Assembly (NCBI GenBank): GCA_035771175.1
Contig: CM069603.1
Span: forward strand, 23,970,286-24,034,285
DNA length: 64,000 bases
Direction of reading: 5' to 3'
Source of the DNA: Paratinospora sagittata
Taxonomy: Eukaryota; Streptophyta; Magnoliopsida; Ranunculales; Menispermaceae
Positions 31,902 through 44,505 of this stretch are shown one piece after another. The notes beneath the pieces are model-generated. The model was not told the origin of the DNA. It saw only the letters and a list, made by a program, of their open reading frames with translations, and ran no database searches. Positions within the stretch are counted from its first letter, which is position 1. Each line of letters begins with the position of its first letter. A program made the position numbers and the translations under genes.

Positions 31902-34530
31902 ATAGCACCCAAAAAACTACACACTTTTTCTGATCGTAAGCGAGTTGCTTCTCCATCGTCAGCTCTATCTAGGAATGTGAGAGCTAGAGCTGAGGAAGCC
32001 CAAGCTGAACCCAAAAAACCAGTCTCTGAGGCACCCATCACCTTTGAACTAGCTGAGTTAATCTTGCTAGACGTTCAAGCTGTTGTTCAAGCATCTGAAC
32101 CTTCAACCCAGAAGTCCAAAAAGGAAATAGGCGAAGCTGAAGAATTAGCTAAGAAAGTAGTCTTAGAAAGATGCTTTGTAGACTTCGATTTCTTTGTTAG
32201 TGCACATATCGATGTGCTATCTCTATTTGTTTTCCAAGGTTGAACCAAATTTCTCACCCACCAGTCCAAATGGTTACCAAGCCTTGTCAGTTCATTCTTT
32301 CAGAACTTGAAAGAAATGCCTAACTCTGTAAGGCAATCAGTGGTTAAAGGAAAGATCATAGAAATTTCTTCCAAAATTCTTTGCAAAGCTTTTTTTTTAC
32401 CCATTGATGACAATATTCAAGTTTGTCTTTGACAAACACAAAGTATAGTTCCTAGGCTATGACAGCTTATGTACTCTTAATCTCATTTCCAGTGTGAAAA
32501 ACAATTAGTATGTTAACAAGAAGCTTACCAACAAGTCTTTCAAGCTCATTACCAAAGTGATTCACAACATCATCACTCACATCATTAAGCCCAAGGCAGA
32601 AAGTAGGAGGAATATGAATGACCTTGATCTGTTCTTGATTTGGAGCATTCTGCAGAAGAAGAAGATCAGTTTGCCTCATATTCTCATTCATGTAGTTGAT
32701 ACAGTGATAAGTAGATGAGGAGATCTTCAGTTTGGTATGTACTTCACTACTTTGTTTGAGAGAAGAGGCATTTATCTAAGTAGAGAGGAAGCAGAGGATA
32801 TCACCAGATATCACTGCATTGACAAACCACAGTCAAACTGATGAAGTATGTGTATGTTCTAGCACTAAAGAGTTGGATCCATAAGGAAAATATTCCAGAA
32901 GAAATGGGACCAGGGATTTTTAATGTCAAGGAAGAAGGTTAGACAAGAGAACAAGTTGATCTTGTTGATGAAGACAATCAAACTGTTCAGGCTGAAAAAG
33001 CTACACATCCTCAAGAAGAAAGAGTTAGAGAAGACTCTAAAAGAACAGTGTCTGAGCCACCACTTCATGAAGATGTTTCTATGGGAAAGGAACCCCATAA
33101 TCTTGAAGATGTTGAGATGCATCAAGAAGAGGAAGTAGCAGAAACTGATCGTGAAGTTTTCTTTGATGCACAGGAAGAGGTAATGAACTTGGATGTTCAT
33201 GTGCCTACAGAAGAAGAAAGGGAAGTCATTGAAGTGATTCCAGAAGAAGCAGGAGAAGATTAAAATGAAGTCACTATGGTGCTTCATGCAGAAGAAAATG
33301 AAGATAATGAAGAAATTTCTACTCACAATGCAGATATCCATCCCACTCAAGTCATAATTCTCAAGCCTTCTCCATCTCATTCCAGCCATCATTTGGTGAT
33401 GAAAGAAGATCAAGATGAATGTTTTGGTACTAATCAGGGTGGTCAACCTTCATCATCTCACCCTTTCTCAAGCCAGCCAGTGATTCAATTCTTTGATGAT
33501 GAAAATTTTCTAAGGAGGATTAGGGAGGATCAATCCTATTTGAATTCACTATTGCTGCAAAAGATAATGGAAGAACAAGAAAAGAAGAAATCTGATATTG
33601 CTGCAACAACAGCAGAATGAAGAAAGAAAAACCTACATTGAGGCTTCTGGCATGTTGCACCAGTGAGTAGAGTTAATGAACAAGCAGATGGAAGCTCTGC
33701 AAGCACTTCAGTCATCAACATCATCATCTACTACCAATGAAAGTCTGATGAAAGATATGCAAGAAAATCTGAAGGAAATTAAAGCCTTCATGAAAGCATT
33801 TGTCAACTCTATCAAGCCACCACAAGCTAGACCACCGCAAGCCCCGCTACAGATTCAGTTAGGCCAACAAACCCAAGTTGCTGAACAGATGAGGCCACCT
33901 AACTCTGCCCAAGCCAATCCTATGAAAAATGCTCTAAAGAAAATTTTTGAGGAAATCAAGAGTTTAATGGCTAAATTGCTAAATAATCAAATAATACAAC
34001 TAGTTTTGATGTTTTGCAGGTTGTACTAGATGCAGTAATGGAAGTTCAACCAATAGTTCAAGCATTAAACTCTATTAAACTTCAACCTGTTTTGGATGTT
34101 ATTCCAGATCTGTAGAAAACAGTTAAAGCAAGCAAGAAAGTCCCCTCCGACGACAGCTAGTTGAATCAAATTCTCTTCATGGACAAGCAAGCTTTTGAAA
34201 AGATGGAATCCATTGAAAACAAGATTCCATTCATCACCACCACCACAATGGGTCTCTCTTACACTGTCCTGACTACAACTGACAGGATTGAAGGTGTAGT
34301 AAGTTATTTTGAAGATCTCTTTAAAGCAATAAACAACAGACATCATTCCATAGTGTGGTACATATCAATGAGCATGAAGAGATTTTGAATTTTATTTCAC
34401 ATTCTAAGGAGAAGAGGAGTTGAAGTTCCTCCTGCCCCGAGAGCACCAGCCTTTACAAGACCTCAAGGGCCAAGGGAATCTGACAGACTTCAAGAAATTC
34501 TTGAAGAAGAAAAATAATTAGATGAAGAAC
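31902..34530 (+). pseudogene. G: long 'putative plant transposon protein' type ORF, decayed
   Basis: An ORF with the same domain type as ORF1 of element B. The frame seems to begin APKKLHTFSDRKRV at 31902, where the expected ATG is ATA. It continues through LERCFVDFDFFVSAHIDVLS, a TGA at 32241 in place of an expected Trp, VVKGKIIEISSKI (32340s) and, after a shift, HNIITHIIKPK...LFLIWSILQKKKISLPHI (32560-32690). The C-terminal half is acidic and rich in Glu, Gln and Ser (33048-34029) with FLRRIREDQ and a coiled-coil-like stretch, then SYFEDLFKAINN and SMSMKRF (34300-34390). The minus-strand copy G2 aligns along its length. Function unknown; it lies upstream of a PPT and an LTR of family E. Confidence 0.75.
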
Positions 34531-35244
34531 CCCTCCACAAAATATCTAGGGAAGTCAGCCTCCCTAACGTTGAAGCTCTTGCACAAAGATTTCCCAATCC
34601 CAGTAGAAAGCACCCTGTCAGACCAGAATTTGAAGGTCATAGGTTTTCTCAAGAGTTTGCTCAAGGTCTTGATGCAAGACGTGCAACAGACTTCAATCCA
34701 CCCAAACCTTCTTCAAATCCATACAAGTCTTCTGTCCTGAAGGATGTCCTTACTCATTTTATCAAGAGTATCCACAAGGCAGGACAAGCCAATGAGAAGG
34801 GAGCAAGCTCCAGTGGCTCCAAGAAAAAAAATGTTGACACGAAAAGAAAGGGGAAGGGAAAGAAGGACTAAGCCAACCTTTTTGATGTTTTCAAAAGGGG
34901 GAGAAGAACATGGAACATATTTGGCTTAGTTAGTGCATCAGAAGCGAAGTTTTTCAACTCAAAGGGAAAGTTTATCTGATCATGTTTATTTTTGTATATG
35001 TTGCCGTATATGTGTGAGTTCAACCTTTAATCTTTTATGTTAACTTGATCTGATTAAAAATTGCTATATTAATCTGATCATGTTTGCATCGATATACTAA
35101 TCATTACGTTTGCCTTGAGTTTTAATTGTTTATCAATCTTAAGCGTATGCAAACTGTGATGTACCATGCTAATGTGATTTGTATGAAAAGTGCTTATATC
35201 TTTATGTCACTTAGCCAAAGGTATTTGAGTGTTTGAAATCATCA
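34531..35244 (+). other. Region between G and the PPT of element E
   Basis: Residual, frameshifted coding-like sequence (about 34520-34900, Lys-rich) followed by AT-rich non-coding sequence. Nothing else is recognisable. Confidence 0.45.
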
Positions 35245-35260
35245 AAAAGGGGGAGATTCA
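35245..35260 (+). other. Polypurine tract of element E
   Basis: The stretch aaaaagggggagattca after tgaaatcatc, immediately before LTR E3. The same tgaaatcatcaaaaagg context precedes LTR D at 44506 and the LTR at 38071. Confidence 0.8.
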
Positions 35261-36985
35261 TGATGTGAACTTTTTGATGATTCCAAACCACTCACTTATG
35301 TTTCTAATGATCTTGTTAAGTGTTTCAGCCAGATCAAAATCAAGACGAAAATCAGAACTGAGACAATGCGCTTCAAGTCATAAAGATTAAGACCCAAGAG
35401 GAATTTGTTCGTGTAGGATGTAAAACCTTCACTCAAACCAATTCTCAACAAGTCATGCATATTTTCACTTTTACATCTTTTTCAAATCTTGTAATTTTAA
35501 TTTAATCAAGTTTCAAAAGTTTGAAAATTTATTTTTAAAATCATTTAAGTCTTTTATCAGGACGCTGACTAAATGTTCGGACGATGATGGTACTTAATTA
35601 CTACTTCCATCAGGAGTTTCGTGTCTAGGAACGCCCTCGTGTATCAGCCAATGGTTATGTCGGGACGTTGATCGCGCGTCAATGCGCTTAACGAGTTCTT
35701 AGTGTTTTTGAAGTATTTAAAAACATGATGCTAACAATGCATTAACGCCCCTATAAAAGTTTGCATTTTTTTTTCAGGTCACTATCGTCGTTATAAGCGC
35801 CTTCCTAAAACCTCGTGCTTAAAATAGTTTTTAAAACGGCAGGACGCTACTCCTTGATTAGCACCCTCACCGATCTCTGGTTTTAAATGTTCGTTTGAGC
35901 CTCAAGATGTTGATGTATCATCAGTATGCTAAAATAACAAAGTCAGCTGAATTTAAGTCTTTGACTCAGTGTGTACCAAGACGCTAATGGTCCAATCTGT
36001 ACACTAATACACTTCAGTCAATAATCTGAAAAGCAATCTGGCAAATCCAGTTGTTGGCATTTCAGATACATGAATTGTGTCTTCCTAGACTTTCCTTATT
36101 CATGTATTCTGAATCAAACCATACGTTTTTGAATAAACCTGAACATACTATATTCATGAAAGATTAAGGTCGTTGTAACCAAACGTTCAAATTTGAAATT
36201 CAAATCAAACGCTCAACCGCTTTATCTTCATTAAGTCTATAAATATATGTATCTTTAAAACAGAACAAACACACAAAAAATTCACAAAGTCAATACTATT
36301 GAAAGTTAGTCGAATTTTCAAATTGATTTCAAAGTTTAAAATTGTTTTAATTTTCAGAGTGTTATCTTTGAAACAAGTGTTATTCAAAAGATTTTCATAT
36401 TGAGCTTATGTTACATCTTTTATTGAAAATCTATTTCGAGTTTCTTGAACTTTTTTTACTCAAATTTTTAGCACGATTTTAATCTCTTATCACTCTTGCT
36501 AAAGGAGAAATTTGAGAGATAATTCATAGGATACCATTGTACTTTAATTCATAGGATATAGTTGTATTTTATTTCATATCTTGTATACTGTATCGAGTTG
36601 AAATAGTAGTTATACAAATTGCTAAATACTTATCTTTGTTTGTTCAACAAAGTGGTCATTCTCAAGCTTGTAAGTTGAGAAAGTTTTAGGTTAGTCTCAC
36701 ACCTAAAAGTTGAGATAAGTAGTTCTCTAGCCTTTAAGTTGAGTAGTGTAACGGTGGTTCTCACACCCGAAAGTTGTGAAAAAGTTGTAACGGTTCGGTT
36801 CTCACCCGTAAGAGAATCCATTAGCGAAGAGGTTTGAAAATCCTAACTGAGGAGGTTAGGTAGTAAAGGTAAGCAAGTAGCTGAACCACTATAAATCGAT
36901 TATGTCTATTTATTTACTTTTCCACACTTTATTATTTTCCATGAGATTAATTTTAATTATCTAAGTGTCCAATTCACTCCATTTT
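35261..36985 (+). mobile_element. 3' LTR of element E (end damaged)
   Basis: Starts TGATGTGAAC and follows LTR E2 closely: U3 palindromes (35560-36010), hairpin array (36655-36830), CCTAAC/GTTAGG near 36840-36860. It loses homology after ccaattcactcc (about 36980), where a reverse-oriented LTR begins. Confidence 0.85.
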
Positions 36986-38041
36986 GGCCATTGGACTTAC
37001 TGTTTTGTTCTTGTCAAACACTATACAACTGAGTATTCAACAAGATATTGAATTTGAAAATGGCTGAGAAGAGTAAAGTTTGAAAATCTTTTTCTTTGGA
37101 GGATCTCAAAAAGATAAAATATTAAGCTTAAATTTTCAAATATAACATTTTTCAAAAAATATTTGTAATACAAATATTTGCCAGAAAAAAATATTAGATT
37201 TTGAAAATAAACTAACTTTCAAAGAGTGAAAAGCGTAGTTCAAAAACTTCTCTATCTTATTTAAATCGCAATATCAGAGTTGATTTATATTGAAGCACTG
37301 CGAGATTCAAACATTTGGATTTTTGGAGCCATTGTGGGATAGGGTATAAAAATCCAAATCAAATAGCTAAAATCTTTTATGAAAATGGTAGTCAACGTTC
37401 AGTCAATTTCATGAGGGTGCTACACAAGTTTGAGTGTCCTGTAGAAGCTGCCTTGAAAATTCTCAGCTTGCTTGAGTGTCCTACCCTTGTAGGAGCGTCT
37501 TGCAGCGCTTGGCCTAGTAAAGTTAAGTGAACTGGCCACTAGCTTGAGCGTCCTGAAGAGCGCTGAGCGTCCTACTTGACTGACAACATTAAAAATCCTT
37601 TTCTTTTTAAAAATCCTTCAGATCAAAACATTTTGGATCAGATAAAAAACACATAAGGATCATTCAAACACTTAAAAACCATTCGTAAACAAGATTAGAC
37701 AATTGAACGTAATTTTGATGAAGATTAAAGATATTTGAAATCTTAGGAAAACTTTGAAAAACAGTTTTGATCATTTAAAAAATCAAATTAAGCTGAGTAA
37801 TTGAGAGACAAGCCTAAAGAAATAATCTTGACAATACTCATTGTAGAACTTGCATCTCAATTTGCTTGATTGTCTTTTGACTTGATCAAAGCCTCATTCT
37901 TCACCTTAAACTTGAGTCAATCATCTTGAATATATATTAACTTTTATGTCCTTTGACTGAAACACTCAAAGTAAAGATTAGTTTGACAAAGATGGTTTTT
38001 AATCACCAAAATGTTCATCATGGGGTTCATTAAGACAACAA
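36986..38041 (-). mobile_element. Sirevirus-type LTR in reverse orientation
   Basis: The minus strand starts TGTTGTCTTAATGAACCCC (complement of 38041), like the D LTR at 38071 (TGTTATTCCAATGAACCC). The plus strand shows reversed U3 palindromes (gagcgtcct, gagtgtcct) at 37420-37590. The other end is close to ggccattggactta near 36986. I see no coding sequence. Confidence 0.65.
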
Positions 38042-38049
38042 GTGCTTGA

Positions 38050-38070
38050 AATCATCAAAAAGGAGGAAAT
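38050..38070 (+). other. Polypurine-tract remnant before LTR D
   Basis: The 29 bp between two opposed LTRs contain tgaaatcatcaaaaaggaggaaat, the pre-LTR PPT context of this family. A PPT here marks the following LTR as the 3' LTR of an earlier element as well as the 5' LTR of D. Confidence 0.7.
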
Positions 38071-39562
38071 TGTTATTCCAATGAACCCAGTGATGGATAC
38101 TTTGATGATTACAAACCACTCTATTTTGTCAAACTAATCTCCATCTTGAATGTTTTAGTCATAGAACAAAGATTTCAATCAACTCAAGCTGAACCACTCT
38201 ATCTCAAGATGAGCATTGAAGATTCAATCAAGGTAAGGAAAATCAAGCATCGAGCTACAAGTTTTCATAGTTGTGAACCATTCCTTAGATTGTAATTAGG
38301 CTAGTAGAACTTTACCCAAATGTGTGCTCAACTAGATTTTGTTTCGTTTTCAAAAAAACCAAAACTGTTTCCCAAAGTTTTCCAAAGTTTGCAAAAGTTT
38401 TGATTTTCATCAAATTCTTATTTGATCGGTTAATCGTTAATTTCTAAGTGTTTTACAAGTTGTTTGAATCATTTTCTAAGTGTTTGATTTGAGTCAAAAT
38501 AGTTTCAATTGACTTGGTTTGACGAATCTTTCAAAAAGAAAAGAGTTTTAAATATTCTTAGTTTGAGCAGGACCTCACAATTCATAAGGACTCTCATATT
38601 ATCGTCGTAATATGCACAGAGCTTAATCGATCCATTTCGGGAAAGAATGTAGGCGTTGTATTTAAAATAACCTAGAGCGCCAAAATTCATCAAGTCCATT
38701 GCGCCTCTGTTACTTCTATATATTCATGATGCCTTAGTGTAGAAAAACTATGAATCCATACGAAAACTGATGTTCATTCAAAAACGTATCAACAATTTTC
38801 ACTTGTGCAAATAACTTTTTGAAATTTAGTCGTCTTTCAATCGTGCTTGAACTTGCCATCATTTTGACAAAAAAAATCAAGTCTTCTGGATTGATTGATC
38901 TCCATCTTCATCATTTTCAAAATCCATTGAAGAAGACAAAAGCTCTTTGAACCTGTTTTTTAGCCAAACTTCATCATACATATTTTGTTGAATCTGTGGT
39001 AACAAAAGGTTCAATCCAAAGCTTTGTAAGTGTCACTTTGATTCTGAGTAAAGGGAATCATATCATATCTTGTATTCAGTTTGCAGTGACTGGTTAGTCA
39101 CTAGGCCAGAACAAGTGTTGCTCAAAGTTGTAACGGTTATCTCACACCCGAAAGTTGAGAAACGGTCCTCTCACACCCGGAAGTTGAGAAACGGTCTTCT
39201 CACACCCTTAAGTTGAGAAAAGGTCTTCTTACATCCGTAAGTTGAGAAATGGTCTTCTTACACTCGTAAGCTGAGAAATGATAGTTCTCACACCCGAAAG
39301 TTGAGAAAGTGTACCGATTTGATCTTTACCAGTAAGAAGGTCCATAGTGGAGTTTGAACAAATTCTACTTGAGGAGGTTAGGTAGTGGATGTAGATGAGG
39401 CCAAACCACTATAAATCTTGATTGCATTGTCTCTTTTACATTTACTGTATTTATTTGTTATACCTTGTTTAATCTGCTTTCATTAATCTGTATATTATTA
39501 AGAAAGATTAAAATCTGCTAAGTGTCCAATTCACCCCCCTCTAGGACATATCTGGGCCAACA
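38071..39562 (+). mobile_element. 5' LTR of element D (1492 bp)
   Basis: TGTTATTCCAATG...GGGCCAACA, followed by AT and a PBS. It lacks most of the U3 palindrome block present in the 3' LTR (about 44880-45480); homology with the 3' LTR resumes at atcgtcgtaatatgcacag (about 38600). The U5 hairpin array is at 39125-39345. Confidence 0.88.
39125..39345 (+). other. Tandem micro-hairpin array in LTR D
   Basis: About six units built on TTCTCACACCCGTAAGTTGAGAA (arms TTCTCA and TGAGAA, loop around CCCGTAAGT or CCCGAAAGT), separated by ACGGT-like linkers. It is the counterpart of the arrays in LTRs E and F, but with another stem sequence. Confidence 0.8.
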
Positions 39563-39564
39563 AT

Positions 39565-39576
39565 TGGTATCAGAGC
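39565..39576 (+). other. Primer-binding site of element D
   Basis: TGGTATCAGAGC, two bases after the LTR; initiator-Met tRNA type. Confidence 0.93.
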
Positions 39577-39615
39577 AGGTTAATCGTCAAAGTATCTAAC
39601 CATCTTTGATTAAGT

Positions 39616-41160
39616 ATGGCAGGACAAAATGAAAGAAGTACTTATCTCTCATGTGAAGGAAATACCACCAACCATCCACCACTGTTGAAGGGAGAAAACT
39701 ATTCACACTGGAAAACTAAGATTAGTTACTACCTAAAACCCCAAGACTTAGAAATGTGGGATGTTGTGACAAACGACTATCCAACAACTAATAAAATAGT
39801 AGACGGTGCTACTGTCCCGAAGGAACTAGATGAGTGGAGTACTAAGGAAAAGAAAATAAAGCTATTAAATAACCAAATTGTAAACATTTTGTTTTGCAGT
39901 TTATCCGTAGAAGAGTTTAATAGAGTTAGTGCGTGTAAAACCGCTAAGGATATCTGGAACAAGTTAGAGGTCACCCACGAAGGAACTTTGGAAGTTAAAA
40001 AGGCAAGGCTCAACCTATTAATTGAAAAATATGAGACCTATAGGATGAAAGAAATTGATTCGATAGCTGAGGCTATTGCTCGATTTACAACAAACATCAA
40101 TGAGATGAAAAACCTAGGAAAAACCTATGACCAAGAAGAAATTGTTAGAAAGTTTCTAAGAGGCCTACCTAGAGCATGGGAACCCAAGGCCACGGCCATT
40201 GAAGAAGCCAAAAATCTGGCTGAATACACTTTTAATGAACTATTTGGTTAATTAATGGTCTATAAATTGAAGATAAAAGATACGCTACGCCCAATCAAGG
40301 TTGAGGAAAAAGAAAAGAAATCTATTGCCCTCAATGTTGAAACTTATTTTGAAGATGATTCAGACTCAGAAGATGACATGGCTATGTTATCTAGAAAGTT
40401 CAACAAGTTACTTAGGAGAAAGAGTAAAACCAACTCTTACTCAAGGTTTCACAAAGGAAAGAAACCCAAGTCTAAACTTGTAGAGTTAATATGTTACGGC
40501 TGTAACAAACCATGTCATGTAAAGAGTGAATGTCCCCTTAAGTATAAGAAGAACACCAGCTCGTATAGAAAAGACAAGAAAGTTCTCAAAGCTACATGGG
40601 ATGATTCTAGCTCAAGCGGATTCAGATCACACTGTTGCATTATGTTTAATGGCAAGCACAGATATAAAATCTGAACCCATTGACGAACTTAGTGGGCTTT
40701 ATACTTATATTCAAGAGCTTAAGACAAAACTTAGTAAAGAGACCAGAAAGAATGAAAAGCTCAAGCATAGTCTTGAAGAAGCTCTTGAGGAAATAGAATT
40801 CCAACAAGAAGAGCTAGACAGACTGTCTCTAGATAATGAACAACTTAAGAAAGTTGTTGGGAAACTGAAAAATGAAAATGTAACTCTTAGAAAAGAAAAT
40901 GAAAACCTGAACTGCGCCATGATTAAATTCACAAATGGTCAAAGTCATTTGACATGATGTTAGGATCACAAAGATGTGCATTCAACAAAGCTGGCCTAGG
41001 CTTTACACATGAGTCAAAACAAAAGGAATACAATATCTTACTGACCAACAGACCAACATGCGACAAATGTCATAGGGAAGGTCATACCATACTTAGATGT
41101 AATGTCTTAAGTAGAAAGAAAAACAAAATATGCATGGATCGAGAAATTTGTTCTTACTGA
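39616..41160 (+). pseudogene. gag region of element D (Sirevirus-type)
   Basis: Starts 40 bp after the PBS. Residues 1-211 are a copia gag domain (PPLLKGENYSHWKTKISYYL, TAKDIWNKLEVTHEGT, IVRKFLRGLPRAWEPK). A TAA at 40249 follows, then the same frame resumes to a complete CCHC knuckle (CYGCNKPCHVKSEC, 40492-40533). A shift near 40618 leads into a strongly predicted coiled coil (IQELKTKLSKETRK, then heptads to about 40905). A second Cys/His motif (CDKCHREGHTILRC) lies near 41058-41100. Gag with a coiled coil after the zinc knuckle is typical of Sireviruses. The breaks make it non-functional. Confidence 0.88.
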
Positions 41161-44100
41161 AGCTAACATGCATGGGTATCAAAGTCAAAAATATTTTATG
41201 TTGTCTACATTAGCAAAAATGAAGATATATGGTATCTAGACAGCAGCTGCTCAAGGCATATGACTGGAGATAAATCTAAATTTTTGAGCCTTGAAAATAA
41301 GAAATGAGGAAAGGTCACTTTTGGAGATGATAAAAAAGGTGACATTGAAGACATCAGAACTATCGGTAACGATTTTCTATCCATATCTGATGTACTTTAT
41401 GTTAAAGGGCTAAAGCATAATCTCTTGAGCATAAGTCAATTATGTGACAAGGGTTATGACATCTCATTTGAAGCAAATAGGTGCAATGTCAAGCATGCAG
41501 AGAAAACTGTTGCATTCATGGCATCTAGATTAAGAATGTGTATTGCACAAACTTTAATGACATGAAGAAACAAAATGTAACATGTTTCAGTGTTATCGCT
41601 TGTAACGATGTATGGCTATGGCATAGGAGATTAGCTCATGTTAATATGGATAACGTATCTAGAATTGTTAAACATGATCTCGCCAAGGGTATTCCGAAAG
41701 GAACTTACTCAAATGACAAGGTATGTGAACCATGTCAACTTGGTAAGCATACCCGATCATTTAAGAGCAAGAGGCATCAATCAACCTCTAGAGCTCTCAA
41801 ACTGATTCACATGGATCTTTTCGGACCAACCAAAACCCAAAGCTTAGGTGGCAAACCATATGTATTTGTGCTTGTTGATGACTTTACTCGATTCACATGG
41901 ATATTTCTATTAGCACATAAATATGATGCATGTGAAACATTTATAAAATTATGTAAAAGAATCTAAAATGAAAAGGGTTATAAAATCAATATAATTAGGA
42001 GTGATAGAGGTGGTGAATTTGTTAATAAAAATCTCAAAGAATTTTGTAATAATCAAGGTTACACTCACCATCTATCAGCCCCTAGGACAACACAACAAAA
42101 TGGTGTAGTTGAAAGAAAGAATGGAACTCTGCAAGAAATGTGTAGAACAATGCTTAATGAGTATAACACTGCAAATCATTTTTGGGGCGAAGCTATTAAC
42201 ACTGCCTGCTATGTAATGAACCGAGTTCTAATCAGAAAAGATTTGAATAAGACTCCATATGAACTATGGAATGGTAGAGCACCCAACATCAATTACTTCC
42301 GAGTATTCGGATGCAAATGTTTTATTCTTAATGATAAAGATAATCTAGATAAGTTTGAACCTAAATCTAACACAGGAATATTCTTAGGATATTCTTCTCA
42401 TAGTAGAGCCTACAGAGTGTTCAACAAATCTAATCAAATTGTAGAAAAATCAATTCATGTAAATTTTGATGAATGTGAAAATAAGAAAAGTCTTGAAGAC
42501 GATCTTCAACAATTAAATATTGATGATGATGAACCAAACTCAACCAAGATTATAGATATTGAGCCTGAAACATCTTTAGAATATTCTAAAAACTCTAGAC
42601 TGCTTCAAGGTCTTTCCCAAGATCAAATCTTAGGAGATCCATGAAAGGGTGTATCCACTAGAGCATCAATTCAAAAAAATCAAGAGCTTGTTGCTTTTGT
42701 ATCACAATTTGAACCAATTAAAGTGGAAGATGCACTGAAAGATGGAAACTGGATTCTTGCTATGCAAGAAGAACTAGGACACTTTGTGTGAAACAAAGTA
42801 TGAGAATTAGTTCCTAGACATTTTCATCAGTCTGTTATAGGAACCAAATGAATATTTATAGACAAAAAGAATGAACAAGGTATCATTATCTGAAATAAGG
42901 CTAGATTGGTTGCACAAGGGTTCAACCAATAAGAAGGCATAGACTTCGAAGAAGCCTTTGCACCAGTAGCAAGAATAGAGGCAATAAGGATCCTACTTGC
43001 CTATGCTTGTTACAAGGACTTTCCCTTATACCAAATGGATGTAAAGAGTGTTTTTCTAAATGGATACATCAATGAAAAGGTATATGTGGAACAACCTCCA
43101 GGGTTTGAGGATGCTCAAGACCCAGAATATGTGTTCAAACTCCACAAAACCTTATATGGATTAAGACAAGATCCAAGAGCTTGGTAGGATCGACTGAGTT
43201 CATTTCTTTTAGATCATAAGTTTCAAAAGGGAAAACTTGATCGAACTTTGTTTATCAAACACCACAATGATAATATGCTTATTGTTCAAATATATGTGGA
43301 CGATATCATTTTTGGTGCATCAAACAAAGAATTGTGTGATGAGTTTTCAAAATTAATGCAAAAGGAATTTGAGATGAGTATGATGGGAAAACTTACATAC
43401 TTTCTCGGCTTGCAAATTAAGCAAATGCCGAAAGGCACCTTCATAAGCCAATCAAAGTATGCTAAGGAAATGGTTAAAAAGTTTCAAATGCATAATTTGA
43501 AATCGATTGATACTCCCTATACCTCTGCAATCAAATTAGATAAGGATGAAAAAGATAAATCAATTGATTCAAAACTTTATAGAAGTATGATTGGAAGTCT
43601 ATTGTACTTAACTGCAAGTCAACTTGACATTATGTTCAGTGTCTGTTTTTGTGCAAGATTTCAATCAGAACCTAAAGAATCTCATTTAAAATGTGTCAAA
43701 CGAATATTCAAATACATAAATGGCACAACACACTTAGAAATTTAGTATTTGAAAGGTACTATAATTGATCTAAGAAGTCATGTAGACTCCAACTATGCCG
43801 ATAGTCTAACTTATATGAAAAGTACCTTAGGATTTTGTCACTTTCTTGAAGATTCTTTAATTTTTGTTTTGCAAGAAGCAACACTCCGTGGCATTATCCA
43901 CAGCTGAAGCAGAATATGTTGTAGCTGGAAGTTGTTGTTCTCAGGTTCTATACATGAAACAACAACTCCAAGATTATCAAATATTTATTCAATGTGTTGA
44001 AAATTTGTGTGACAATACTAGTGCTATTAACATATCTAAAAACCCTGTATTGCACTCCCGAACTAAACATATATTCAAATAAGTTTTATGGGATCATGTG

Positions 44101-44235
44101 CAAAATGGAGAAGTCATATTGTCTCACATTGGAACCAGAGAACAACTGGCAAACATATTTACTAAAGCCTTACCAAAAGACCAATTTGTTCACATTCGAA
44201 GAGAGCTTGGCGTGTTCTCTGAGACTGATCTGTGA
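41161..44235 (+). pseudogene. pol of element D (PR-INT-RT-RNase H, copia order)
   Basis: Domains in copia order with many stops and shifts. Protease: WYLDSSCSRHMTGD (41230s), where the usual D-S-G is D-S-S. Integrase: WHRRLAHVN...CEPCQLGKHTRSF zinc region (41610-41770), MDLFGP (41813), VDDFTRFTW, then after a TAA (41964) SDRGGEF and [50 protein letters not shown], and the catalytic IYVDDIIFG near 43290-43316. RNase H: KKQHSVALSTAEAEYVV (43868 on), SRTKHI, and the end GTREQLANIFTKALPKDQF, with a final TGA at 44233-44235. No further ORF lies between pol and the PPT. Confidence 0.9.
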
Positions 44236-44505
44236 TATTTTGGTGCTTACCTCTATATGAGGGAAGACATATTTCATGATACTTTACTCTTTTTTATGTT
44301 TCAAAAGGGGGAGAAGCAATATCATTGAAGCATCATATATTCAGGGGGAGTCTTAGTGGCATTTTCAGTATAGTCCTTGGAAATACACTCATATCATATG
44401 AAACAAGGAACATTAGTACTGCATCTCGTGCATAATCACATCATTGTATTAGCTTGCTTCAAAGCCTATAGTAATGTGTTTGAAATCATCAAAAAGGGGG
44501 AAATT
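44236..44505 (+). other. 3' non-coding region and PPT of element D
   Basis: No coding sequence. Purine blocks aaaagggggagaa (about 44303-44315) and cagggggag (about 44341) precede the true PPT aaaaagggggaaat (44491-44504). Confidence 0.75.

Noticed and set aside
32865..33446. 193-codon antisense frame over G
   Set aside because: Phe-rich composition comes from reading the Glu/Lys-rich sense strand backwards. The sense frame has the homologous copy G2.
38042..38070. A target duplication between the two opposed D-type LTRs
   Set aside because: The 29 bp matches the PPT context of the family, not a duplicated target.
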